DNA from: Stercorarius parasiticus
Lineage: Eukaryota; Chordata; Aves; Charadriiformes; Stercorariidae
Assembly: GCA_013396915.1 (NCBI GenBank)
Contig: VWZL01000906.1
Location: forward strand, 235,761-299,760
DNA: 64,000 nt
Reading direction: 5' to 3'
Program-made: the position numbers and the translations under genes
Notes under the pieces: generated by a model
The model's database searches: none
What the model saw: only the letters and a program-made list of their open reading frames with translations
Told to the model about the DNA's origin: nothing
Shown here: positions 1 to 12,800 of the stretch, one piece after another
Layout: the number at the start of each line of letters is the position of its first letter
How positions within the stretch are numbered: the first letter of the stretch is position 1

Positions 1-620
1 TTTCCTAATCCTTTAACTTTCACTTAGCCTAGTGCTAAATTGACCTAAACTGCCTGTAATAGTAACTCACGTATGCTAAACTATTATTCATATTCTCACC
101 CTGTTATATCTCTCATGTTTATCATATGTGACGTCCTATATTATCATAAATTAAATACTATACCTAGACAGACAAAAAGAGTTAGGATTAAATGATAGTT
201 CTATGCTGTTCCACAAAGAAGATTTTAGGATTTAGGTTGGAGAATATCTCTGAATAATAATGATATCATAGGTTTTACCACTTGTTTGTTTTGGGTTTTT
301 TCCCTTCTCACTGTAAATTGGTAGTTTGCAGGTAGAATTTTAAAAATGGTACCATGGGCTCCCGCAGCTCATTCTTCCTCCTTTTTTACTGAGGGCTTAT
401 GAGACATGTCAGAGCAGTTATCAGCAGGTTACAAGAGCGTCAAGGGGATTGTCGAGAATAGTTTCTGTGGACTTTTTTTCTTTCAACCATTCTCCAATAA
501 AGTAGGGGCTGGAAATAATATGAAAATGGTTTAAATAAGCAGGATTATAGTGATACAAAGGTTTATGAATATTATATCATATACAATCCAAATATTCATT
601 GTAGAGGCTTGTGGGGGGAG

Positions 621-667
621 CCTTTTTTTTCCCCTCTCTCTCCTCTCACTCTGTCTCTGTCTCTACC
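621..667. repeat. Polypyrimidine / CT-rich tract
   Basis: A run of eight T followed by CCCCTCTCTCTCC and further CTCTGTCTCTGTCTCT units forms an imperfect CT-rich microsatellite. No function is shown. Confidence 0.8.
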
Positions 668-2941
668 TGCTTATTTCCATTCTATCAGAGGAATTTGATT
701 TTCCATAGTTAAGGTTAAGCAGTGCTTTTCAGCCCATTTTCCAATCAGGAGATGAAATTCTGATTGTCTCTAGGCAATGTTGTGCAGGGATGTGTGATTG
801 TCAGAGTCTAAAGCCGAACTATTGTGCAAAACATGGAAAAATTACATAAACTGGGGAAGAAAACCCCTTAATTCCTATCCCCAAAAAGCTGCATAGCCAC
901 AGAAAAAAAAATATTTACATTTGCAGATACAAATTTAACTTAATTTTATGTGTTGGTTTTATTAATGAATTTTAAATATTGCGTATATCCAGGAAACTGA
1001 GGCAAATACCATGCCGGTGTTTTGGGATGCGAACGTCTGTCTGAGCAGCAGAAGCAAGTGGGTCACGGGCAGGCAGAGTTCAATAAACAAAAGCATATGT
1101 GCCCTGCAGTGCCTCTTGCCTTTCCCTCCAGCAGAGTCTGGCTAGCGAACCTTAGCGGCGCAGCGCTGGGCCCGGGAGTGAGCACTTTTGACCTTTATCG
1201 GAGCAAAAAGCTGCTGACATAGGGGGAACCTGGGAGGCTGCGAAGTGCCCTCTTGCACCTACTTCTGGCGCTGCTGGAAGGGGGGAGGCGGTGGGGGACC
1301 GAGTGTGTCACCACACACAGCCTGTGCTCTGCAGGGCGATGGGGAAGGAGCTGCAGTTTTCCCCTTCTCTCCAGGTCTGCTTCTGCTGTTCAGTGCCTTT
1401 TGAAAGAATTTGGCTGAATTTGTTCAAACAGCGTCTCTCTCAAGGGAATGCTAGCTGAGGAGCGAATGCGCTGGCATCACCCATCTTCAGGCTCCTGTCC
1501 TGGCTGTGACAAGCGTTTCTGTATCCCTCCCGTGGCTACATTGCTGAAAGCTTTAAGAAACTGTGTTCTGCCACCACATATTATAGCACAGAGTATACAC
1601 ACAGAGATTTGTAATGTGCACAGAATCGTGTTGGAGATGGTTTCACGAACAAAATATCATGGGTAAGGTACATGATAAATGCAATTTCTTCTGTAACTGC
1701 CATTTTTCACAAAAGTATGTGGGCGTTTTCATGCATATACATTTAGTTAAACCAGTACTGACCCTTTATGGACATATTTAAATGAATGTATGACCACCTC
1801 ATTTTTTCTTATTTCAATTATGAACAAGTGTGGATTTTTGGAAGCAAAGAAACTACTGGATCCTCCAGTTTTCCACACAGTACGAGCCTGGGGATTTCAG
1901 CCAAAAAAATCCCATATCCAGCCAAAAATGAGAGCATATCTTTGTGGAGGATAGCTTATTCAAAATTTTCAAGTCGTATAGATCCATTGTGTCCCTTGCT
2001 TACTTCCACTGTTATTGGGGGAGTCACATTTCCATTCCGGCACTGCCCACTTTGCCTTTAGATGCTCTTGTTATGCCAAGCATAGTAGAAAATCCTCCAC
2101 CTCCCCATTCTCTCACAGGTTTCCATTAAATCTCTGTAATCCGGGGATAAACCAGTTTAGTTTAATTGGCATAAGTGTTTCAGTGGAAATTGGACTAATT
2201 GGCTCTAGCTAATGGGTGTAGCTTAGTCCAAACACTCTAGGTCACCAGACTTGCCATCATGTTGTTTTGGTGGACTGGTGAAAGTCAGAAGAGCTGACCT
2301 GCATGCGGCTGGGTCAGTAAGGTGTGGAGGAGACAGAGCTCAGCCCTGTGGGATGGTGGAGCCAAATGCCCTCCTGGGCTGTCTGCCTTCATCTGCCCCA
2401 GCTGCAGAGGGGTTTTGCCAGGGGCTGAGGAGAAGCACATATTCTTTCCCAGGCACAGGAGGAGAATGAGCAGAGAGTTACTGGAGCTGAAGTGCTGCAA
2501 CTCATTAGCTGCCATGATTCGATTTACTATTTGAATTCTACTAAAGTCTCCCCTGGGAAAAGGTGTGTTTTTAACCACGTTACCATCCTTTTGTAGACAC
2601 ATGAATTGTAATTTAATACCCATCAATTACCTGGTGTTAGGTTCCTCACTTACAATTACTTAGACTGGATGAAATGTGTCCAAATGAATAGTGCTGCATC
2701 TATATTGAGATTGTAATGCATTAAAAACATATTTTATATTGGCAAGGCAAAGGTTAACTTTAATTTATAAAATATTTGTGTATAGAAAAGACCTGTGCAG
2801 AGGAGTTCCTTGCCTATAGAGACAGAAGAGTGTTTTTGCCAAATCTGCAGACAGGAAGAGTGAAATGTTAATATTGGAATGCTGTGAATGTTTCTTTATT
2901 CATAAAAAAATAACAACATCTAAAATGAAATGAAGCCTAAA

Positions 2942-2957
2942 AATGAATGAATGAATG
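2942..2957. repeat. (AATG)4 microsatellite
   Basis: Four perfect AATG units are followed by a degenerate AGTG unit. It is a short tetranucleotide repeat with no sign of function. Confidence 0.85.
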
Positions 2958-5859
2958 AGTGCTAAGAACAGACTCCCATGAACTGCAGAGTTTTTTTATG
3001 GCTCAGTCCCTGACTATTTTTAATTTTTTCCCTGTTGGAGACCACGTCCCCGTAACGGAGCTGGCAGAAGGGATGGCATGTCCATGCTTCGGCTGCTGCA
3101 GGCAGAGCCTGGTGTGGTAGCTGAGATTCCTCCTCCCTCCCGTGCAAGCCGGGCTGTTGGCGCTGGGCTGGCCGAGGCACTGATGTGTCCTGTTTTCCTG
3201 CTTGCTCCGCTGCGGGAGAGGCAACCTCTGCAAAAGGCGAGACACACAGCTGGGGGAGTAACTGCAGGAGCCACTGGAGTTCATCTCCGGAAACCTTTCT
3301 CTCCTGCCTGCAGAAAAGGATTTTCTGCAAGGAAAGGATATTTTTTCCCACTGCGTATTTACGTTCGGTATTGTCCTGACAAGTAAAGCTAGTGAAATTC
3401 CTAAATTAATTAACAAAATTTGAACTGCTTACAAGGGGAACTACTTTTAGTTCCTGAATTCAAAACACTTAAAAAATATTTAGTCAATATTTGCATTTCA
3501 GCTGATGTTTTGGTGACAGGGATACTTGTTAAAGGTTCACCTAAGGTATAGCTTTGAAAATATAGCTCAGAGATGAGGTACATCCTCCCTACAGTTAACA
3601 CAAGTCGAATATATATGTTTTTTACAATTTGAACTCGATTAAACACCGTCATCTTATATATCATGATTAATGGTCAGGGATCCATCCTCTTCTGCATTCT
3701 TAGAAGAAGCAGATGGACATCATTTAATTCCTGTCTTTTTCTGGCATTTTTTTCCAAACTTCACCTAATGCTTCATTTTAATGCTGTGTAGAAAACTGCA
3801 GTCTCACCTCGGAGCACTGTTATTCTGACCATGATATTTGGTCTATGACAGAAGCTTGTTTTATCCTCTTTTATTCCCTCTGATACTCTCTTCCTCCCTC
3901 CTCCCCTTTTGCCCTGAGCCGCTTCACCCTCCCTGCCCTGCTCCAGATCCCTGAGCTTTTCTAGTCTTGCTGCTGGTATTTCTCTCACACTTTTGAATCC
4001 TCTTGATGTCTGCTCCTTAAAATCCAACTGTTCCCTCATTCAAAGTCTCCCACCTTGGACTGACCCCTGCTCCTCTCCTGCAGATAGGGCCCGGGGAGTA
4101 GAACCGCATGATCCAACATGGAAATGTTTGTAATTCCTACCTCTTGGTTGTCCCAGCTGGTGGCAACCTGCCCATCTCGCTCCCAGCCAGAGTGGCCGGT
4201 GGTGGTGGGCAGGCTCTGCCCAGCGCGGCGGTGGGACACACGGAGCCATGCCCTTGGTGGCAGCGTTGGCCACGGCAGCACTGGGAAACCCATGCCAGGG
4301 AAAAGACAGAGGCATTAGGACGTGAGGTAGGGAGGGAGGGGGCTGTTTGCTCTCCGACAGATGTGATATGCTTTCAGAATATTTATAAGCTTTGTTTGGG
4401 GCTTTCTTTTGTTATTTTGATAATAACTGAATATCTATAATTTTTTTTTTTCTTCCATTGCATATGCAGATGTATGTACAGCAGGGAGGTCGAATGCTGA
4501 TAAAATCCCACAAACCAGAGTACTTGTGGTTTGACCATTTCATTCACTGTAAGCTCAAGATATTTGTTATTGGTGTCCGCACTTTGACATTTTTCACCTT
4601 CCAGGGTGTTGATTCAGATTTTAATGTGTAAGTAGGGATGTGGTGAGTAATGGAGGGATGAAGGAGGTTTCCCACCTCAGGGGGTGCCTTCTGTGGGGCT
4701 GGATTTTTCAAAGGAGCTGAGCACTCCTCTTCTAAAAATTATAACCCTCTTCAGATGTGTCAAAATCAAAGGGCCACTGAAGGAACTACAGGCCATTAAT
4801 TTGTCTCAGTTTTTAATTAGGCGAAATTGCACTTTGGCCTTTTCCTGCCTGTGAGACTTTTGACTGTTTCCTTTGCATGTCTCTCAGTCTAAATGGCAAG
4901 TGTCTGGTGTCGCTGCTACCAACTGGAAAAAGAACGACTTCTGGCAGCAATTTGCCAGTCCCTGAGGACTTGCGACATTTCCATGTCATCCTCCTCATCA
5001 GAGGAGGATGGCATTAATGGCATAGATCTTCCTTCTGAGTCAGTGCGGTGGCTGGCACTAGTTAATACAGGAGAAGGTATCAAAGTCACCTGATGGAATA
5101 ATTTATTCAAAAAGAAAATTTCTTCTTAACTCCCGTCAGTAAGCCTGAAGCGGCAGCACCTGTACCTCGCTGTGACTGAGGGACATGGAGGACTGGCCCA
5201 TGCACCCTCTCCGCAGCAGGGGAAGTCCCCCTTTGTCGCTGCAGGTTTGTGCTCCCTGTCTCCTTCCATGGGAAGCCCACGTAGCAGGGACAGGGTGGCC
5301 TCCAGGCCCCCACAGGGACTCACAGCGGATGGCAGCAAGGAGTGCTGTGATCCCCTTCTTGAGACAGCTGTAAATAACACTGGACGCAGTTAATTCCTTC
5401 AGGCCTGATGATGATTTTGGGACTGTGAGTTCCATAAATTCATCTGCAGTGCATGGGAGGGGAGAGAGTAAATGTTGTTTGTTACCAGTTTTTACTTACT
5501 TCTCAGCTCTAGGCAGTCTGTCCCTATGTTCCTCAGCACTGTCAGGGTCACATAGACCTCTTGGTTTGTCACTTGTCTTGGGATGCTTTCTATTTTTGCT
5601 AAATGTTTTCCATATTGCACAAATAGTAGTGCTATACTTACCTACCTTTTTATACAGGTCGTTTTTAACATCTTCAACACTACTTTCCCAATTGCAAGGA
5701 AAGCCGGTGTTGTCTCTGTGCCTTGCCTTAACCTCTGCAGTCCTGTTTTCACTCAGCTGTTGGTGGACGTTTTACATCAGGAGACTGACCTAATCCGGTG
5801 TGTGACTGGGCTCTCGATTAATTCCCAATGACTGATACAGTTTCCAGTTTGTAGTGCCA

Positions 5860-6350
5860 CACTTTTATCAGTGCTAGAATTTATCTGCCACCGTGCTTCC
5901 CATTTGTCTACTGGTGGGATTCTTTACAGGCACTTCCAGCCTCTATTATCCTCAGAGCTTTGTGTCAAATGCAAATATTGTTGTTAATTGCTATTTGCAT
6001 TACAAGACTGACTACATCTCACTGTTCTTTAATTCCTGATTTATTTATGAATATTTTCAACACTGACTTAGCATAGAGGCTTTGCCAAGGTGAAAATTGA
6101 CTATTTGTTTTGTTATTTTGACATTGTCTAATCCATAGCAGTTCTTTGCCGCTTGCCCAATGACTACCCAATTTTCTTATTAGTCTCTATGATGGATTTG
6201 TTGAAGGCTTGAAATTCCCAGTACAAAGGAAGAGACTACATTACTCCATTCAGTCTCCTGTTGACACATACAAGAACTGGATCTGTGGAGACGTGACTTA
6301 TTTTAGCTAGCCTAATTCATTTCATCATATATTGTTCATCAAGGTGTGTG
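5860..6350 (-). mobile_element. Ancient CR1/L3-type LINE relic, reverse-transcriptase region
   Basis: Read on the minus strand, this stretch resembles the reverse-transcriptase core of an old amniote CR1/L3-like LINE. At 5958-5975 the minus strand reads FAFDTK, where the family has FADDTK (motif C), and it is followed by an in-frame stop. At about 6038-6055 it reads KIFINK, where the family has NIFIND. Further blocks at 5881-5910, 6100-6180 and 6255-6345 keep the same order and spacing as I remember from turtle and bird copies. Both frames and catalytic residues are destroyed, so it is a fossil. The identification comes from recalled family patterns, and both ends are uncertain. Confidence 0.6.
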
Positions 6351-7952
6351 CTCGTTAAGTGACGTTTGCCTAGCATCTCCTCCTTGCAACCGCGGTCCAC
6401 GACACCTTGTTACCTTCATTAGGTGTGAAAAGTGTAAAGTATCTACAAGTATCTATATATCTCTGCACTTGCATATTGACTGAAATTGCTATTCTGGCCT
6501 AAATCCTCTTGTGAACACTCTTCAACATTTAAGAATAATTATACTGAAGTAAGTATTATGGAATAGACTCTAAAGTGCTTTTGTCCCAGGGGAGAAAGTC
6601 ATATAGGTAGGACAAGAGTTCAAAATGAGTTTATTCTACGGGCACAGGGTTGCCTCCAATTGCTTCAATTTGCTACTTGGGAAGTAATTTTCAAGCTATC
6701 TGAAAAGATTTTAAGTAGTCATGTTCCAGGCAACTGTGCCCACATGGGAGAGTTAGACCAGAAGAGCTAACAGTTAACTGTATCAGTATAGTTAACGGTA
6801 CCGGCATTGAAACTTTCCTGTAAGGACAAATCCTAAATTTTGTGCTACCCAAAAAAAACTATTCAAGGCATCTCTGCTTCTAGACTTGCACTGTTAACTG
6901 GTATTTAAGATAATCCGATAAGGTAAAAGAAACTCTGAGACTAAAGTCTCCAAATATTTTAAAGGGAGCATTCTGCTGATACAACCTTGCCTTCATGTTT
7001 GAGCAAAGGCTGATACCCACTTTTTGGCTCCTACCACTATCACTTCCTCAAGCTGGTAAAGGCTACTGAAATGGGAACTTTGTACATCTGTCCTGTTCCT
7101 AGGATTAAGCAATTCTTATGGCAGTGGTAGTTTGTTGATAGACTGCAGAGAAGACAGATGCTTTATGGCTTTTCTACATTGCTAATGTCAGATCCTTACA
7201 ACTGAGGGAATACAGCGAGAGAGCATGAAAACGAAAGTCTGTGTTATGTGTTAGCCTGTGCTAAATTAGATCTCGAGTCTCCAGAAAGAGACAGAAATTC
7301 TAGATGTGGCATGTCTGGGCCCAGACCATGTGTTTCACTCAAAATTCACTGACAGAAATAGTAATGACATGCTTTGAAATTGTTAGGGCTGTTTCCACAT
7401 TTTCTATGATATTTTGAGCCAGAGTGCCATGGCGAGGCCATTTATACCACCCTCTTCCATAAAGATGCAGTGCTACAGCAACTGTGAGCTTTCTGTACTT
7501 TGCAAAGGAGCAACCAGCAGCAGAAGACAGGGATCTGCTTTGCAATGGCTTTTGTGGTTGTGAAACTGAAGGGACTTGAATTTAAACCTGTGAATGACTT
7601 TCCCAGAGGTACTGTATTCCAGTAAAAGCCACTGCCCTATTTTTTCATAGGATGTGTAATCAAATACAAAAAGATGTGTGATAATTTAAAAGTTCTGATG
7701 TGCTTAAAAGAAGGAAGGAAGCATGTTGGAGCTCCTGAGCATGTCAACGAGTGACGCCCCCACCAAACAACTGTTATTTGATGATGTGCTGTGGAGAGGC
7801 CAGATAATTTATGTCCTTTCTAGCTCACACAGTTGCACTGCTTTACACACCTTCTGCCTTGCTCTCAAGTCTCCCAATGACATATTCACCCACAGAAGTT
7901 ACAATAAAATCAGCCACGCATCCATCAGCTCTGGATAAAGGTACTTACTAGC

Positions 7953-8010
7953 TTGGTTTTGTTTGTGTATTTTTTGGTGTTTTGTTTTGGTTTGTTGTGT
8001 ATTTTTTTTA
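7953..8010. repeat. G/T-rich low-complexity tract
   Basis: The plus strand is almost entirely T and G, with GTTTT, GTGT and T-run units. It is low-complexity sequence without a clear repeating unit. Confidence 0.7.
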
Positions 8011-9104
8011 AATAGAGGAACAATTATTGTCAGTGCTCTCTGGTAGAGTCATTCCGCTGTAGTAAAGACTTGTGATATCCCGCCTATCCCTACTCTTTTT
8101 AACCTTGATATTGAATTTCTGCTGCATTTTTTGGTGTAACTCCAAGCATGAGGGAGAAGACAGACTACTCATTGCGCTCCTTCTTAGTGCTCTTCCTTGT
8201 TGTCAGTTTTCTTCCACTCTAAACTTTTCCCTCAAGGGTCTAATGATAATACAAGTTTTTCCTGTACACTAAGTCCTTTCTGAAGACCAGCTTCTCTGTT
8301 CCAATATTTACTTCTGTCATTGCATAGGCCTTCAGCTGTCTGATACTCCTGGGAACGACACCTTCTGCTACTGCGTAAAAGAAAAAAATAAGTGGTGGTC
8401 TGGTCGCTCACCTGTCTTTATGACTTTGACAAGGAAAACTGCACATCAAAGCGATTTTGTACTTCAATTGGCTATATTAGCGATTAATCAGGTACTGGGA
8501 CATTATATTCAGGAAGCAATTTTGTCTCCTCGCTGTTTGTTACAAGTAGAGTGAAGGAAAAGCATGAAACTATGTACGATTGCCCACTTGCTTGTCCACC
8601 TGCATGGCACACACCTGTCAAAGGAGGGGAGAATGCTGCCTTTCCACTTTTTCACCTGTTAAGGTGTGGGTGATATGTGGGGCTACAGATAATTAAGAAA
8701 TTCTTGCAGAACAGCTTTTCTGACAGACAGTGCTGATTCAACAAAGTTGGAAAGTTTCACAAGGGATATCTTCATATATCTCTCTAATCCAGTCCCATGG
8801 GAAGTTATTAAAATGTTTGGTTTTAAAAGGTCAGTGTATTATGTGTTTGATATAATTTATAATATAGAAATTGAAATAATAAAGCAGAAGCAAATATTCT
8901 TATATTTTATGACAAACCTTTTTGGAATACTTTTTTTTACAAAATATTGCTTTTTTCTCCTTATTTTCCAGTCTCAGAATATCCAGGCTTTCTCCAAGCT
9001 TAGACATTTCAATTTCAACAAGCTCTTTTGGTGGCACTATCCAACCATCCAACTTCTGTACAAGTTTCTATGCCTTTTTGAGAATAAGGAAAAGATAATA
9101 GCAA

Positions 9105-9146
9105 GTATGTATTTATGTATGTGTATATGTATATACACTTATGCAC
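9105..9146. repeat. Imperfect TATG/TGTA microsatellite
   Basis: Interrupted units of TATGTAT and GTATAT run through the tail of a chance open frame. It is a degraded simple repeat. Confidence 0.7.
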
Positions 9147-9782
9147 AGTAAAACATTATGTGTGTCATTAACTCTACCCCTGGAATTATTATGCTAATTC
9201 CATTTATAAAACCTATTCTTTTACAATTTTCTTTACCTTTGTGAGTACATACCTTCCTTGGAAATTGTATCTTTCCTATCCACAAGCTCTTTCCATCCTT
9301 TAATTTTTGTCTCTTCAAGATGTTAAATGTGTGATAATAATAATTGTCACAAAAAGTTGCAAACCAAACCTTTCTGAAGTATTAAAATACTGTAAAACCT
9401 GACAAGACTTCCATCACAATGTGCAAGATTGAGTGACTATGCAGAAAATTCTCAAATTATAACATTTTATTCCAACCAAATTGTATTTTACTATACAAAA
9501 AAATAGTCTTGTAAACATACAGTTAACAGAAAAATGAAATAGATTACACTAATTGCCTTTGACAAAAGCACTCAAGTAAATGGAGTTTATTGAAATTGTT
9601 GACACTAAGAAAAGAACTTTTACTGTGATAATTTCTTTAATGCTTCCTTTGAAGCCACTTGCAGAATATAGTGACTGCAGACACGCATTTATGGCTGGTT
9701 TCATCCAAGCCATTGTTATTACTGAAGTGGGAGTTATTTTCTAAAGAAAGTCTGTATTATCTGTGTATCACAGGTCCTTCCG

Positions 9783-9850
9783 GAGGTTCAGAGCCAGAAG
9801 GAACCAATAGGATCTGCATCATCCAAGTCCTGCAATGCCACAGATTAACT
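9783..9850 (-). mobile_element. Possible ancient CR1-type LINE 3' end
   Basis: The plus strand contains a block reading as 'cagagccagaaggaacca', then 'aggatc' and 'cacagatt', in the order found at the reversed 3' end of old turtle/crocodile-like CR1 copies. A clearer copy of the same family lies at 29437-29585. The match is short and patchy, so this is tentative. Confidence 0.35.
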
Positions 9851-12800
9851 TCTGCAGTTGTGTGACACACCAGGACCACTCCTCTGCTGCCTGGAGCTGC
9901 TCCATCACTCCCTTTCCCTAAAGGGACTTAAGGTGAAAACTGGGAATAAGGCAGGGCCATGTTGCTAGTTTTGTAGGCTTGTTTCCAGTCTTCTCCCAAG
10001 AGTGCCTTGCTCGCTTTCCTGTGCTGCGGGGAGACGCGTGCCTGCCCTGTGAGCCAGCGCGTGGACCGGTGGGTAGGGGCTGGCGTGTGACCAGGGGGTG
10101 CTGGAGCGCTGGGTGCACTGGGGCATGAGTCTGGGGCTGGCATCCATGCCTCTTCTCTACGGCAGGGCTGACTTGACAAAGAGGCAGTTAGAAAAAGGAG
10201 TTTGCGAATCTTGGCATTGGTAAATCATCCAAATTTGGCCATTCTTCTTTTAACAGATATGTATTTTATTGTTCTGGAGGAAAACTCTGTCAGGCAACTG
10301 AAAGATTTTCACCAAAGAAAAGCAGCCTGCTGTATATTTTCTTTTACTGTATCTTTGGAATTCAGCTGGCATTAAGTAACAATGTATTTATATTTCTCTG
10401 CTTTTATTTCTTTGTTTCCAGCTCTGGAAAGTGTCCTTACATAGCAAACTACTTGAGAAAAGGCCTCTTCCAGCCCTTTATTAGGACAAAGATGCTGGTA
10501 CGTTTGGACAGTTGCAGTGAGATTTGGATGCCTGTACCTTGCACAATTAGCCAAGTCACACCCTTGAAAAGAAACTAGTTATACCACTGGAAAGGGGGGA
10601 TAATTATGTCAATACCAGGAGCAGCTGCCAGCGTAGCTGTTTCAGTCACATATCCCAGCTCTGCCAGCCCGGGTTTGTCAATGGGTATCTGCAGGAGGCA
10701 CTTCTCACTCTTCCCCCAGAGAAATGGACTTAAGAATATGTATGGTGCTTTTCTGAATTATGTTCTCTGCTTTTAAATATATAGAAATGAGCAGTTTAAC
10801 AAGGGAATTTGCATTCTGCAGCCCTCAGCTGGAGCCCTGTCTTTAAATTCAAGGTGCTATCCCTAGAACAGCAATATTTTTCTTCCTTGATTGCACCTAC
10901 CTGGTGTTCCTGCGGGCACATTTCTGAATATTAGACATCATGATTTGCATATCTATTTTAACTCTTTTAAATTGTGTCTTTACAACAATACGGTGACAGA
11001 ATTTGTCATCCCAAATGACATTCTATTTCTGGGGGGTCAGTGCTTTCTGGTTTTTGTTTGAAATAGCACAAGAGTTACAGCTAAGGGCAGGAGATGAAAA
11101 ATGACTGGATATCTTACAGTCAGCACCAGGAACTTCCACAAAGGAAAAACAGCAACAAGAGCAAGCACGTTTATCTGTAAATTCCATAGGATATCATTAA
11201 ACATTGCTTTCATATGACTTTAAATAAATACTTAATATTCTGTTTTCGGTTAAGCAAAACCAACATTTAGGAAGCACCGTGCTACACTGGATCGGTATAA
11301 GTTTGTCTAATAGATTATTATGTCCCTGACAGCAGCCAATACTGGCTGTTTCAGAAGAAGGTACAAGAAACACATTAATGATCAATTATGGAAGAATCTG
11401 CCTTTTGGGCAGTAATTCACGATTTTTATATGCTAGTCACTTTTAGCTAAAATAATACAGGGTGTACCATGCCACTACGTGCAGATATGAATAATGGGAT
11501 TACTGCCTTTCCTTATGAACATTCTTTGAGCAGACTAGTGGTTTAAAAGTCAAGGTGGTCCACAATTAAATAAAGTATAATCAGTTGGGGTTTTTTTATA
11601 CTTTTCATGGGGTTGTAGGGTGAAGGTGACTTCATGACTGTTGAGTAAATGATACTTCAGAGTTCCCTTCCTGTATCTAGAGAGAGCTTGAAACAATCAT
11701 TCTGGCTTTATATTATTTAGGACCCTGAAGAACAACCCAGAGATGTGTGTCTTGCTCCCCTCTTCACCCGCCTCTGTTCATTTTTGTAGCATTTGCAGAA
11801 GGCTGCATTCCTCACTTTGAGAAATCTTGCAGAATGAGATGCTTCTTTCAGACCCGAGCTCTGTATTTCGTGGGTTTGAGTCCCTGCATTGCATGTGATT
11901 AAACAGAAATCCTGTATCTGCAAAGGAGTGAGTTAATACTCATTGATAATTTCCATTTGGAATGATGGCCATTTGTTCAAAACTAACAAACCCTCCCCTG
12001 GTTCCATGCAATTATTTCTTTAAGTCTCTAAAATGTCTTACCTGAGTTGCTATCTCATGACTCTCATATATCATAAGATTGTGTGCAGTGAGTTCCTTAG
12101 GTGAATTATGTGAGGTTTAACGTGTGGTTTTGGCTAAGCGTTTTACAGCAAATGTTTGTTCAAAATGTTTAGCCTTGCTTAAGTGAAAGGAAGAGCTTTA
12201 TTTAAGTCATCTGCCATTAAGAACAAGCGGACAGAACTACTGAATACTCTCGTGTACTATACTTTTACTCAGTATGTACGCAAGGTAATTTGACTTAAGA
12301 GAAACTACTATGCTGATTTCTGTCCTCTACTCCAACATATTAGTATTTTCTTACATGTATTTCTCTTACGCTTTGTTACTGACCATTCCTCACATTCATG
12401 TCCTTCCTGTTTCCTAAAGCAGCAAGCCAGGCCAAAATATAAATGGAGCTGGTCTCTTTGAATGTCTCCACAAGAGCAGAGGGCTGTCTTGTGTCCCCCA
12501 TGGAAAGAGAGAACAAAGGGCATTTGCTGTATTTACTGAGTGGATAAAGGAAAATTTAAATACATGGACTATGTTTTGTTTTGGAGGACTTTTTATCACC
12601 CTTGACTCCTAATCATGCTAAGATTAGGGCACCTTCTAACCTACTGAATAAGAGTCTATGTCTAGTTTTATTTTGCAGGGTTTTTTAAATTCTATTTTTT
12701 TTAGACTGTGATTGATTTTGTGGGAATGGTAAAGAGATCAATTAGTAAATTTTTCAGATTTAAAGAAGTGTTAAGCTGGGAAGAATATAGAAGACATAGT

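Larger units (their letters stand above)
1..5859. other. Gene-free unique sequence with GC-richer patches
   Basis: No coding gene is recognised. The sequence alternates between AT-rich stretches and GC-richer, CpG-containing patches at about 1000-1400, 2240-2480, 3040-3330, 4080-4340 and 5130-5340. Open frames in these patches are under about 140 codons, overlap on both strands and show no known domain, which is what higher GC gives by chance. Small simple repeats lie at 621-667 and 2942-2957. A pyrimidine-rich run lies near 3853-3955. Confidence 0.6.
6351..9782. other. Gene-free unique sequence, AT-rich
   Basis: No gene is recognised. The longest open frame (8747-9151, 134 codons) is rich in F, I, Y and K, as expected from AT-rich noncoding DNA, and shows no domain. 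It contains a G/T-rich stretch at 7953-8010 and a TATG/TGTA-rich run at 9105-9146. Confidence 0.6.

Noticed and set aside
5425..5793. 122-codon hydrophobic open frame that looks membrane-like
   Set aside because: T/C-rich plus-strand DNA gives L, S and F codons by composition alone; no family is recognised and it abuts an old LINE relic.
8747..9151. 134-codon AT-rich frame
   Set aside because: Rich in F, I, Y and K, as expected from AT-rich noncoding DNA, and its end runs into a simple repeat.
11866..11884. B-box-like GGGTTTGAGTCCC
   Set aside because: No matching A-box or cloverleaf upstream.
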